NCBI GenBank assembly: GCA_012845835.1
Contig: JABAKD010000009.1
Span: 1,923,324 to 1,987,323 of the forward strand
Length of the DNA: 64,000 nucleotides
Source: Undaria pinnatifida
Lineage: Eukaryota > Sar > Phaeophyceae > Laminariales > Alariaceae
Direction of reading: 5' to 3'
Below, piece by piece: positions 13,261-26,300 of this stretch. The translations under genes and the position numbers were made by a program. Under the pieces are notes generated by a model. The model was not told where the DNA came from. It searched no databases and saw only the letters and a list, made by a program, of their open reading frames with translations. The first letter of the stretch is position 1. The number at the start of each line of letters is the position of its first letter.

Positions 13261-14346
13261 TTAAGAGGTATCCTCGAAGTTCGCGCGATCGTCATTAACC
13301 GACGTTAGCTCCAGCGCGTAGTCCAAGTCCACATTGTCGGTACCTTGGACACGAACCCCGCTAGACCAACCTCTAACTGGGGTGTGATCTTCCCGTACGT
13401 TCGATACGTACACCGCTTTTACCAAAAGGACCGCCTGAATAGCAACCGTAAGCAGCAAGAACACATTCGCCCCGATGAGCAGAACTGTGATCGTTGACGA
13501 ACTTCGGCTTCCGTCCTCTGCAAGGTCGACTTTAAGTAGAAGGGCCACGTACATGCTAGCCAGAATGATGCCGTTCCCCCAACGATAGAGCCACATATCC
13601 AGTTTAGAGTTAAATGGCGATAATGACTCTGAAATAAACGTGAATACTACCGCGAGCAATAGCACAATGGCCACCTGTTCGGCAGTATCCGGGAGAACAA
13701 AGACTGCCGCTGCAGTGAGAACTATCCTGCGAGCGCACTCCACCACCTCGTAGTAATAACACGCCGGCCTATACGCGCCCCACAGAAAACGGTATGATTG
13801 CAGGTCCGACATTGATTGCCTTTCAACACTTTCTAACTGCCGCCGATTGCGCACCAACCACCACGTAAAGCAGGCTGGAATGCCCACTGGGTAGACGCAG
13901 ACCATTAAAATTGCGTACGTTTGATACGTTGTGTAGGTTTTGGTGTAGCAGGTGATGCTGTAATCCGCGCGAAGGTAGGCCTTGTCGTCGTCGAGAGATT
14001 CGCAAGAAAACGTCTGGAAGACGGTGAAAGAGACAGAAGAATACACGAAAAAAACAATAAACAGAACGACGGACAGGTGCTTCTTCTTCAACAGAGCATC
14101 AGCATCGCCCTGAGCAGCGCCGGAGTTCCCGCTCCGGCCACGTCTCTTCGCGATAATGAAGGTGCAAGCGCAAGCAAAGAGGATCACAAGTGGGCCCACA
14201 GTGGCTAACACGAGCCTGTCGTAGAAGTTTGTAGTGATAATGCAGGCGTTCGAAAGGAGGAAACCGATGTTCACGTTGACGATTGCCATCTTCGAGAGGA
14301 ACGCCTCGTACTCCTCTGGGTACACCGAACCGGCGATCTCGCTGAA
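13261..14346 (-). CDS. Last exon: multi-pass membrane domain and C-terminal tail
   Basis: The acceptor at 14347 follows a pyrimidine tract ending TGCCACAG. An in-frame ATG exists further up at 14481 with a stop right before it, so the exon could be mistaken for a 406-residue gene; the acceptor plus phase agreement argue for an internal exon. It encodes 361 residues with about six to seven hydrophobic helices (for example LVLATVGPLVILFACACTF, LSVVLFIVFFVYSSVSF, YAILMVCVYPVGIPACF, QVAIVLLLAVVFTFI, ITVLLIGANVFLLLTVAI). Family-like motifs are YRPACYYYEVVECARRIVLT and LSPFNSKLDMWLYRWGNG. The last 50 residues are polar and acidic, probably cytoplasmic. The stop codon is at 13263-13261. Confidence 0.88.
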   Translation of the reverse strand, partial: FSEIAGSVYPEEYEAFLSKMAIVNVNIGFLLSNACIITTNFYDRLVLATVGPLVILFACACTFIIAKRRGRSGNSGAAQGDADALLKKKHLSVVLFIVFFVYSSVSFTVFQTFSCESLDDDKAYLRADYSITCYTKTYTTYQTYAILMVCVYPVGIPACFTWWLVRNRRQLESVERQSMSDLQSYRFLWGAYRPACYYYEVVECARRIVLTAAAVFVLPDTAEQVAIVLLLAVVFTFISESLSPFNSKLDMWLYRWGNGIILASMYVALLLKVDLAEDGSRSSSTITVLLIGANVFLLLTVAIQAVLLVKAVYVSNVREDHTPVRGWSSGVRVQGTDNVDLDYALELTSVNDDRANFEDTS

Positions 14347-17300
14347 CTGTGGCAGACGGACAAACCGAAAGATGAGGGGGGGATAGACAACATGGGGCTC
14401 AGCATTCGTCGACCGAGCATACATTACGGGGATATTTCCGATCGTGCTGCGGAGCCTTAGCCCTGTATCTCGCTCAAACATTTACCAGCAATCGATTCTG
14501 GCCTCAGAGTAACACACGATTCCATGGTCCATCATACACATACAAAACGGAAAAATACCTATCATATCATATATAGGGTTATGGTAGCCGTGTCTGCAAG
14601 CGGCTCCGGTTAGCTGACAAACGAGGCCCTAAAAGGCACTCCACTAAGTGCATCGTCCTTGCTGCCACGGGGTGTAAACGTTTTTCTTCAGCCTGGACAT
14701 GAGTCTAACTAAACTGACGTGACTCCTAATCTCAGCACCGGTCTAATGATTATTGAATATCATTCGTGGTTTATAATGATATCGGTTGTGAGTATACCTA
14801 GAAAAATAAATTTCTTAGTCAAAGACTAGTTCAACGATAGCCCCCTCTTCAAAACGGCGAGGTTATTAACGAACCTTTCATGGTTGCTCTACACGACAAA
14901 GGATTCTATGAAAAGTACAATCTTCATATATTTTCTCGTTTGCGAACGGATATCGAACGATGACTTCGGGGTGGCGAGGGCCACCGTTTCTCAAAATATA
15001 AGGCTGGGAATATTCTGGAAACCTACCGTTAGACAACTTAAAATTTCCCACCCATTTTTTACGTCGAGTCGTTTAGTGAGAGAGGAACTTGTCGACGGCT
15101 GCTCCGGGGAAAATTCTCACAAAATGAAAGTGTTAGCAGAAGTAACGACATGATAGCGGGATACTGCAGTGACCATGTTTTAAACAGGACCACATAATCT
15201 TCCATCGCCTCAGAGTCGTTTTTATTAGCGGAAAAAGGCTACGTCTAGGTGTGTTGTATTCCGTTTTATGCTTGTTCGACCCCACATGTACATGTTTATG
15301 AAGCTGTGCCTTTAGTGTGTTTGTTCAAGTTTGTTTGTTTGAGTGAACCGTTATACAAATCGTGCGGGTGGCCTAACTTGAGCAGAACACAGGCCGCAGC
15401 CCCAATATCCTTGCTGTAGGCCTCGACTGCTACTCCGAACTTGCCGTATCGATGTACTGTACCTTGTTCCATCATTGGTTGATGAACCCGCCCTTGGTCG
15501 GCTCATAATGGTGGCCGACATCATCACTTAGCGGAGTTATTTCAGTTGCCGTTTCGCATCGCATATGCCATACACCAATATTGGAATATTTTAGATGGTT
15601 TTGATTCCGCAGTATGATCATTGTTTACTATACATGTGCTAGACAAACGCCCCTGGTGATGATCACGGCATACCTCAATATGTTAGTATGTTGCTCATTT
15701 AACGCAGGATAATAGGAAGAGTCAGTCTAATGGAACATGCACTGCACCCTATTCAGTATGGGGCGTTGTACGGTAGGTCCCCCAACAATTCTTTACCGAA
15801 ATTGCCTGTTTTGAAAACAGCTCCCAGCAATATCTCCTGAAATATGGTGCCCCTCGCCACCCCCAATTTGTCGTCCGATATACCGTTTCGCAAACAACAA
15901 AATATGTTCAGATAGTTTTTTGAAGAATCTTTGTTCGTGTAGAGCAGCCACAAAACGTTCGTTGAATGACATCGCTGTTTTTGGGAAGGGTTATCGTAGA
16001 ACCAGTCGTATAGACTTAAGCGCGTAACGGCGTATCATAGGGACCATGGTAAAACAAACATGTTTTCGGACAAGCGTTCACTTGTTTTGGGTTCGGTGTC
16101 TTTTGTGACATGATGGGGAGGGTACGAACGACGCAAGAGCCTCACACCCAACTACATATATGAACTCGTGTTCCGTGCTCTGTGTTCCACCCTTCTTACA
16201 AGCAATGTCATAATGGGCATCTCGTATATACGATCTAATCCTCGGCCCTGTGGCTGCCGTGAACATCTTTGTTGCGGCCTATCGAAACCCACGTCCGAGG
16301 TTTCCGGCCATACTACAGTAGTGTTTGTGGCAGCCGTGCACGATAATCGCGCACTGTCAAGCATGAAACATGCTTCGCTGAATGTATGCAAATCCACTCT
16401 GGTGGGCAGGAACTTGCGTCCATAGCTGAACGGACGCAAAGGGCTTGAGATGCAGTGGGAATTGTGAACAAGCCGCGGGTATTAGGAGCGTTCATGCGCG
16501 GAGAAGTGGAGATGTTGTTGTCGAAATTCAGAGGGCGGGATCTTGGGTGAGGTCAGCTATATGTTGCATTGCCCCCCTTGATTCGATCGAATGCACTTGA
16601 CAGTTCGTATAATGTACTTCCGAGGAACAGCATTTTCGGGAACATCTTCTGGATTTGCCGCTACAAACAGTCCAATAAGAGTCTAACAAACTCAGCAAGA
16701 AGCGAACTATTCTTGTGTAAAACCAGCGGCAGGTCTTCCCACAAAAAAAAAACCCAGCTCGTAGATCCCAGAAAAATCCTCTTTCAGCCGGCTAACGAAC
16801 ATATGTATATGTTTATTCCAGCCTACGCGGGTAGTTTGATATAGCACGCAGCAGACGCAGCAGCAGCAGAGCGAGCCCCATGCGACGAACACAATATATT
16901 TCGAGCAGTATAATTAGCATCATCAGCAGGAGCCACGAGCGAGAACATCTGCCATGAAGCACAGGATGTCAACAACGATCAACAGGCCTGCGGAGGGACA
17001 AGGGAAAATGGAATGGATGCCTTGATAATCAGGTGCGCAGCAGCAACCTTCGTCGTCCACGACCACGCGTGACAACGAGTGCACCGTTCCACCTACGACT
17101 CCCCGCTCCGTGCCCTCTCGCCCCGCCAACTCCTTTGATTGGGGGGAGGTTGGTTACCGACACCGCTATCTACAGTAGTGCGTGCTGGCTGTTGTGTGAT
17201 GTTTACTCAACAATGAAGGAGCTGTACAGGTTAAATATATTAAGCACGCTCTCTGCTTGCTGTGTCCGGTTTGCTTTGAAGGAAGTGTACGCACAATCTT

Positions 17301-20300
17301 CATGGTGTACTTCTACAGTCGTGTTTAATTGCGGGCTGGTAACGATAAAGTTGGTTCAAAAAAAACGGTATTTGAAATTGGGGTGAAAAAATAGTCCGGA
17401 GGCCAATGGTGCACCGTAAACGCCGGCAAACTGCAAGGCTGGGCTTGCGTTTTTATTTTAAGTTGGAAATGTACGACAGTTAACGCTATATCATGGACAT
17501 TATAATAACATGAAACCTTGTGTTAATTTCGTGCGGGTTTTGAAGTCAAAGAAAAATTGGTTGTTGGGGTTTGTTTTTTGGATCTTGGAAATGGGATTAT
17601 GGTGCGTACGATTTGCTCTTAATATGAGACTCTCCGTCTGTCTTGAATGTAAATCTATCCACAAGTCTGAGCACGTCGAATCAAATAGAAACGTCCAAGT
17701 CCATTGCGTCCTCGGAAGGTTTTCCACTTTCATGGAAGCCTCCATTATATCCACGGAACTTGCACTACGTCCATCGAAAGTTCATTTTCATTTACGAGAG
17801 CGTCCTACTCCCTTGAGAGGTTTTCTACGCCCATGGAAACTTCGATCACCCCCGTTTCAGTATTTTTTACTTCTGCGAAAGATTCCATCATGTCTATGGA
17901 AGCTGTCTATCGAAGCTCCCACTATTTCCAAGAACCACTGGTGGAAGATAATCCGATACTTCCTTGGAAGCTTCACCCTACTTCTACCAAACCAGACACA
18001 TAACTTTTGGTGATCATAGTCCGCTGGTTTCCGACATTTCACCTGCATCCTCCGAGAGCACACGCACCTGGATAACAATCTGCAGCACCACTACGACAAT
18101 GCTGACGGCCGAAAGAGGCGATCCTTTGACCAACGCCTGGCGAAAAGACGAAAGCTTTCGACGCCATAATGATCGTGCCTTGTTTCCCTCCTCCACGTTC
18201 GCATTAACTTCCGGTTGGAGAAGATATGAAGCTACCAACACGGTAACGCACAGGGCTCCAACAACGAATATAATTGCAAGCCCCACAGTTCGTCCCCTGC
18301 TCTCCTTAGAACACTTGTGGCAGTGGTTGTTAGCTCCTTGCGCGAATCCTTCGGCACACACGGCACAGTCTGCGTTTAGGGGAACAAAACGGGAACCCAT
18401 GCAGTTGTAGTTGGAATCATATCGTAAACTCAGGACACGAAGCTGCGACAAACATAGGAACGATACCGATACGGTAAATATTGCCTACTGAATGCAGGCG
18501 AGGGCTCAGGGAAGTTGTTATGTATTCTATACGATTGGAGTGGTGAAGATAACGCTACGGTTAGTAATTTTTGTTTTCGAATGCCTCATTGCTATCCGTT
18601 GGGATGAAGCGTGATCAGTTTGGCGGCAGAAGTCCGCGCTCTATGAAAGAGTCCTGGAATACCGGTAGCATTTATAGCCAACTCACACTAACACCGACAC
18701 AAACACAAACACAGTCACCAACAGCAATACAACACTCTTGCGATGGTAGAGGTGTACCGTTTGTTTTTTCTGCTTAATTGAGGAGCTTGTATGATTCACG
18801 AAAAAATATCGTTCTCGAGAAAAATTAAAGCCTAACCCTATAAACAAACCTATGGTCCATGCATCCAAACCCACACTTTTGCACAACAACATGTACTGTA
18901 TTAACTATATTCCGACAATTAACGGTGAAGGACCCCAGTTGCTCAAAACAATATGTAGGAATTGGGGTCAGCCGTACAACTCGTCCTCCTATAGCTTTAA
19001 GCCTCCTCACCTGAACAGCTCCAGTGTCGTGCCAAACAACTCACTACCACAAAATATGTTGCTTAGGCCGATGAACAACCACACTGCCTCGGGCTGCCTC
19101 GGTAATCAACGAGTACGGTACTGTGGTTAAACACACGTAGGCACTTTGAAAAATATCGCGTGAAGCTTCTTCGGTCAAGGAGCCCCGTTGGGCCGAAATC
19201 GTTAGGTGAAAACGTTCGATTGTCACCCTACCACGTGTACAACGACTCACAGGGACCCATGTAGCCTGGTTTGCAGTAGTTGCTGGCGTTGGTACCTCCA
19301 AGGCAGGCATCTTCTTGGTGACACTCGAGCACGTTTACGCTCTCACTGGAGACCCGATAATATCCTTTCTTTAGGTTAAATGTTTCAATGGTCGTTACAC
19401 TCGACGAAGCTTCAACGCCCACAGGTATCGCCTCGCAGATGGGAGGCTTGTCGCCACTAATCGTCACGTTGTCCAAGTCACTGTCGCAGCCGTCCATACA
19501 TTGAGCACACACCAATTCGAAGAGGCAGTTGGGAGAAGAGGCCTGCCAGAGATACGCAACCAGAGGAGGCTGCCAAATTTATTGAAGGGTTAACCAGTGG
19601 CTGCTATGTATGGTCTATGTAGGTGTTCCGTTGTTTAGGCAAAATCGCGTATGTATGGCGAGACCACGGCTACGGTAGGGGGGGTAGCCCATTGTCCACT
19701 ACCGGGTTTCGGTCTCTCGCACCATTGACGCTCTACCATACTACAAACGAATTTTCATCGATTGTTTTGCCGCAACGTAGCTTTCCATTCCAGCACGCAT
19801 TCAGTTTGAAAAATTGAACCGGCACTACCGCCTATAGCCGCGAACGAACAGGGGGGTCACCCGCGCGAGCGACCCCGGTCCACTACTAAACCTTGTCCCC
19901 GAAAGGGGCCGCCTTACCGTAGCCTTGGTCGCAGGCGTATCAAAACAGAGAAAGTGCTCAGTGTTGTGGCAACTATGACTGATTCTACGATAGCCCCCCC
20001 CCCCAAACCAGCGATTTTCTTTGACGAACGTTTCGTGCCCGCTCGACACGAGGAAGTATGCCATAAAAAGTATATCTTCAGATATTTTCTTGTTCGCAAT
20101 GGGGTATCGACCGATGACGACGGGGTGGCAAAGGGCACCGTATTTCACGATATATATACGGCCGTGGGCTGGATTCAAAACCACCGATTTGGGAAAAGAA
20201 AAACTGGGAGGGCTATCGAATAAAGACTCCCGTGTTTGTATTTTCGAATTCAGATGTTCTTTCGTTTTGCACCTACCTGTTGTAAAACATGGGTTTGTCA

Positions 20301-23300
20301 ATCGATGGCAATTGAGTGAACAAAAAATAGGCGGACGTGGATCTTGAAGGTGGTGAGTGGGGTCTTGAAATATGGCAATATTTCGAAGCTGAAATGAGGT
20401 CCCCATTTACCTCATCCAGGTAGCATGCTTCGGTATTTTTCCGACATGACCAGAGCAGAAATGAACAACTGAACGTACAGTACCCCCGTTGTCGAAAGCT
20501 ATTCTGAAGAACCGAGGGTTCTTAACCAACATAATCCACACAAAATTGTTTCAATGACCGCAAACTTTGTGGTTGTCGAAATTATTCCACGAACCTAGGC
20601 CATGCCATCCTCAACCAGAATGCACTCTCCACATTATATATTTCCAAACGAGTCATCCCCACGGTAGAGGGTTCACATCGGGCAGAGCGATTTTGACCAA
20701 TTTGAGCCCTTCATGTGTGTAGCTATATCGGGTATTATTGTTGTATTTTTTTCTAGTACTGTACTGTATGCCTTTTTAGGACTGGCGCGGAGACTGTCTA
20801 GTCGGGTTGGGTTAACGAACGTCTTCGACCGCATGGTTCTGGTGCGATCTCGAGCTGCTCATTTGCGAGGTCAGAAATGTCTCCTTCACCCCTAATGTGG
20901 TATGACTCAATCGTCAAGTTTGGATTGAGGTATACAACTCCTGAGGTGAGGAGACAAATATCACAAACGCTAACCCTATCGTACACTGCGCAAATGGGCA
21001 GCGTGTACCATGATGTGTATCGAGGCTCTCGCTGTAATATTGTGTTGCAGAAGGTACCACCGAAGTGTCATCAAATACCACTTGTGACGAGAAGGAAATA
21101 GGCTGGACATTGGAAATTGGTGCTTATGTGTCAATGTGCAATCCCGGAGAATAGCTGTAGAGGCAAGGAAGGAGGGAACCTAAGGTGATGCAATATTAAG
21201 TTAAGGAGGTGTAAGAAGTGATGGAGCTAGTGCTGACGGTCATCTGATCAATACGGCCCAATGCCCGTGCTACGGATAGATGTAATCTACGGGTTGTTGT
21301 GCCTACCGACGAACCTTCCTACAGTAACGTTGCCTGGGATATTCCCTGCATTCAGTGTTCCCCGATACTTATGGTGGACGTTTGTTACCATTTAAATAGA
21401 CAACGCTCCAACGGGAAGTATAAGACGGGGGTACCCGCATGCTGTACATCTCCGTACTTGAATTATGATATTTAGTGTACTCAGGGCAGGTTCTGAGAAT
21501 TAAATTGATACCAATGGATTACAGTCCCTCTCCCAAAACGAATTCGTCGACGACAAGTTAGCACCAAGCTAGAGAAACCTCATACTCAACAGAATATACA
21601 CAAATAGTACGCCATGTTCAGACAACTATGTATGAACAACGGTACTATGGATGTCACCGTGTCACTTGAAGTATCAAAATACTAATGAAACAGCATATCG
21701 AAACCTGTTGTATGGCCAGCTGTAATAAAGATGAAATCATGTCACAATTTTCACTTGGCAAAATTACCAGCGAAACGTGCTCTAGAAAGAAGCGCAAACC
21801 GATAAGCTGGTCGTTTAACACGCCACATGAATTAACACCTAAAACTACCCGAAACCCAACGAAACATAAAACTGTGGACGCCGGCCCATTGCAGCAAAAA
21901 TGCGTACAATTCACTTATATTCATGTACGTACGTACCCGAAAGAAAGCGTACGCGTGTAGATATTACGGTAACACGCCAAGACTCTAGCTAAACGAATTT
22001 TAAGGGGGTGGTTGTAGAGTAAATCGAGAGTGTATAACGCCTTCCAGGTCCGATAGGAATCATGCCTGCGATGTAATTGGAAACCCTTTTTTGTCCATCA
22101 CTATATTAGTATGCCCACTACAAATTTATGGGAAAATTCTTGGCGGAAATTTCCGGCAACATTCTCGCATAACTGCTGTGATAGCAGAAATCAATGCGCC
22201 TTCTTCGTAGATCGGGATGTTGTGTCCTAAAAACTTGGGACAGACGGCATTATTCGTCTTGTGTGTGGGCAATCCTCGAGATGCATTGGAGTAGTGCCAC
22301 CATGTGCGCACGCACGTGCGCGCCCCCTCACAGAACTTCAGCCGTGCTGCTGTCCGGCAGCCTTTCACACGTGGTTGCCATCGGCCGCTAGAACGCGGCT
22401 GCACACGATTGTAACGGAAAACGCAAGACGCATACATGATGATGAGTAAAACAAGGGCGGGCGTGTGGCGACACACACAACCGAAGACAAGAGCACGGAT
22501 GTGTATTGCGACAAACGCGAAGAAGACACAGCAGCAGCAGCTGTAGTAGTAGTAGCCCACCACTGCACAGCCGAGAGAGGGCCGTTCCGGCCTAGCTATG
22601 GTAGCGCAGCCGCATCTACCTCGTGTCCGTACCCTACAAGGCTGGGTGGTGATTGATGTAGAGCGTTTGGAGGGGGAGGTGATATCGTTTTGTGGGGCGG
22701 GTGGGGTGCGTAAGGCAATCAATGAAAACTGGCTTGCTGCTTGCAGGATTAAGGATCAACTTCAACCAAAGAGCCCCCCACGCAGGATTTATAACCCCCT
22801 GTGTTGCGGTTTGGGATCGTTCGGGTTTAATTCACAAAAATTATACTCCTGATGCTGTTTTGTTGGCCAGCTAGGTATATCCGGGAGACCCTATTTCCAG
22901 GACGGTCCTGCAACGAATTATTGCAGGACTGGGAAACGCCTCCAAAACCACCCTCCACAAAACCATCAGAACCTACCCTCCCCAAAAAACACACAACACA
23001 CAACAGCAGACAGCAGACCATCACACGAGACAGGACACGTCCGAGACCACGCCAAAGACCATGTCCCTTATGGATCTAATTATCGGTAGGAAACTGCCCT
23101 TGGGCGAAGATGAGGACGTAGTGTATCCGTCGGCGGCAGCAGTATCGTCGTCGATATAGACGACGACGACGACGCTTTCATTCAGCAAAGCAACGCCCCA
23201 AAAGAAAAACAACAGGAGCAACCTGTGAGCCACCAGCACGCGCAAGAACAGCAACAGCAGAGAGCAGGACCAGGCGCAGAGACCGCAGCACCAGCCACCC

Positions 23301-26300
23301 CAGAGACAGCGGTAAGCGTTGAGCGTACCACGTAGGCCGAAAGTTGTAGCTTTTGCGCAACACAATAGGCGCCTTATGAGCAAAGGCGATCGGCGAGAAG
23401 AGAAAATTTGTCAAGGACCCGCGCCAGCCTCTCTCCTCTTTTGTTTTTGTTCGAGGCCACTCCCTGTCCGCACTTTATCACTATTTCTTACAAGGGCTCC
23501 GCTCCGTGGGCGGCTGACGCCGCCCGCTACGCTCGCGCAAGGCAAGGAAGAATGCAACTAAAAACATATGTATGTAAAGGGGGCAGAAAAAAGAGAGGTG
23601 CGAACAGCGATTTGATAATGCCAAGAGCTGCTTGTGCAGAGCAAATTGCCCTGTTGTGCTGTGTGCTTTTATTACCGGTGTCTGATCGGCAGTATGGGGG
23701 TAATTTGCGTGGGGGAAAAACAGGTGGCCGTGAAAGATCAAATGCATGTAGAAAAAGAAAAAAGAGGAAAAGTAGTACTGTATGGCGGTAATTTGCGTGG
23801 GGGAAAAACAGGGGGCCGTGAAAGATCAAATACATGTAGAAAGAGAAAGAAGAGGAAAAGTAGTACTCCGTACACAATAATACGCAATATACCCGGTACT
23901 GCTCTATTTTCGAAAGAAAGCACACAGCGCAGCGACACAGCACCGCAGCGAAGGGCACGGCACCGTACCGCACGGCGCTACGCTGCGCTGCTGGGCTATG
24001 TATAGCCGGACTGATCTGAGCTGGGCGTGCATGTGATACAACAGCGTATAGTATCTGATGGTATGTACAAACCTGGTGGAGTAGTACCGGTATGTACTAT
24101 TGGCGTTTCGTGTTTCGAACGAAGCTGGAAAGCAAAGAAAAGCTGGAAAGGTTGGGCAAGTAATATGGAAGTTGGAGCTCTGAGAGGCCAGGGATGGGCA
24201 ATCCCCGAGAAAACAAAATTAAGTAAGTCTACTAGCAGCGTACAGCAATATGCCGGACCTTCACCCATTTTGGAAGTATCTTGGAAGTTGTCCATCTTTA
24301 AAGAGCAACGTGTAGAGCCTTAGTGAGCGGCAGGAGAATGGCGAAACCACAACAGAGGATACTCCGGGCGAGATGCTCTGCCAACGTGTGCACGGCCCGT
24401 GTATGTACCATCAGCAGATGGCGGACACTAGAGTGATGAACATTTTTGTACTGTACGAAGTAGGGATATTTTATGATGAAACTGGCAAACTGACGTGGAC
24501 TCGCGTACGTAAGTATATCGTCCAAGTGGTGGCTCTGTACAGGTGTAGTCACACACGCACACGCGCACACACTTGAAGGGATTTAAACCAAGTGGGTCTC
24601 TGTGTGTCGTATCGATTTTTCCTGGTTTCAGAAGGGAGGCGGCGCCGGAGATGGGGCAATGCCTTCGGCGCGGGAACCAGGGAGCGTCGAGAAGAAGCCT
24701 TCAAGGAGCTCGCCGTCGCAGGTACGCCGACGTTTACATTGTAGCAGGATTTCCTTTCATGGATTGCAAGGGGCTCATACATATGCATAGTCCCCCCATA
24801 GAAATACTTATCGAGATTTAACCCGCAATGTCATTGTAGGCCCCTAATGTTACAACAGCAGTAGTGAGAGGATACCGGTAACACTTCACTGCAAACGTGC
24901 CGGTCGCCCCGGCGGTCTAGATGTAACTCCGGTGCCTGCGCTGAAGCGAGGTGAGGAGTTCGATTCCCGACGGTAACAATTTTTTCTCTCGATGAATCGA
25001 AAAAGGTGAGGATTTGCCCGTGTGCCAAGAATACTGAAGCAGTTCATGACCTTCTGTGGACGTTTCGCTCGTCTGCTGTCATGTACCCTGGCCGTACAGG
25101 AATCATGGGTGTATAGCGCTGACGCGCTCCAGACGGACCTGACACAGACCCCTACGGAGGGTAAGAACATGGACATCATGGTAGAATGGGTGGAGACCGT
25201 GTGAAAACAGCATGGAATGAAGGTGGTGAAGAGCAGCTCTAAGAAACAGGCGGAGAAACTGGTGGCATGCACGCTCTCTTGCGTGCATGGCATGCCGAAC
25301 CGGCAAGGCTAGCGACGGGAGGCGACGAACGGTGCGTAGGTAATGATGATGGGGTAGTAGCAGACGGCGAAGAGAAAAGGAGGAAGACTCCGGCAGTAGT
25401 GCCTCTCCCATAGGAAATCTGCCACGTTCGTTTTTTTTTCTTCTTTTTTTTTTTTGCGCTTCAGTGACTGCGACAATCATTACATTTAGGTAGCCTGACT
25501 GGAGATTCAGGTGACAGAGTCACGTCGAGTATTCTGGAATTGATGTACCGTGAAACCCATGAAACCTCGGCCGCACAAGATGGGGTGAAGTTGACCTGTT
25601 CACCTGTCCCGTCGGCCCTCCCTCCCCTTGCGCAAGAGGGAATAACCAGAAGCGACGGAGAAGCTCAGGCGGCAGGACCGGCTGCGATTGCAAGGTTGGT
25701 GTCGAGTTCAGGTTGTAGCACTTGTACCGTCGTACTTGTAAGTATGTGTTATTGTCGGAGGATATGAATATAAGCGCCTTGGTCGGGTGTTGTCTTGGGC
25801 CTTGCGAACAAATAAAAAAGATTTGACATGCAAGTTACCGCACGTGGTGTGTCGAAATACTGGCAGTTCTTGGGTTAAATTGGATGTGGGGCCCCACATT
25901 GGTTGGGTGGTGGGTCCAGAGTATGGCCTTGGGTTGTGTCAAGATGGGGTCCTTTTTATCGTGAATGGTGATGGTATCTTCCTTGAGAACACGATGTATA
26001 CGACGCGTTACTGAAGCGAACCCTACCCTGCTGCTGCGTCGTTTGTGGTGGCTATGGGTCAATGTCCGTCAGATAAACGTACGATGGCCGGCTCAGAGCA
26101 GCGACAGCACGTACCCGCGGATTACGACCATGCATCTGGAGCACAACCACGACGTCAACAGAGAGGCCGTCAACGCCAAAGAAGCACAGCTGGGGGCGTT
26201 GTCAACCCCGATGAAGGAGACCTCGGCAAAACTGACAGGTATGTTGTGCTATTTAGGGGGAGAGGTCGATGGGGGATAGTGTTATTGCCCTCCACGTTGG

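Larger units (their letters stand above)
14347..18067 (-). other. Intron of the membrane-protein gene (3.7 kb)
   Basis: It is bounded by donor GTGCGT at 18067 and acceptor CCACAG at 14347. It contains two copies of the frame-conserved repeat (14868-15060 plus; 15757-15962 minus). The remainder (15963-18067) has no recognisable gene; a CAG-rich stretch lies at about 16848-16880. Confidence 0.7.

Noticed and set aside
13261-14481. Stand-alone 406-residue membrane protein gene starting at the ATG at 14481
   Set aside because: A strong acceptor at 14347 in the right phase and upstream exons of the same family show it is the last exon of a larger gene.
22126-22722. 198-codon minus-strand frame
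   Set aside because: Crosses a CAG-type simple repeat, has a skewed Cys/Arg content and no domain or splice context.
24899-24977. Functional tRNA gene
   Set aside because: A- and B-box-like words are present, but the T-stem and acceptor stem do not pair, and diverged relatives lie elsewhere in the window.
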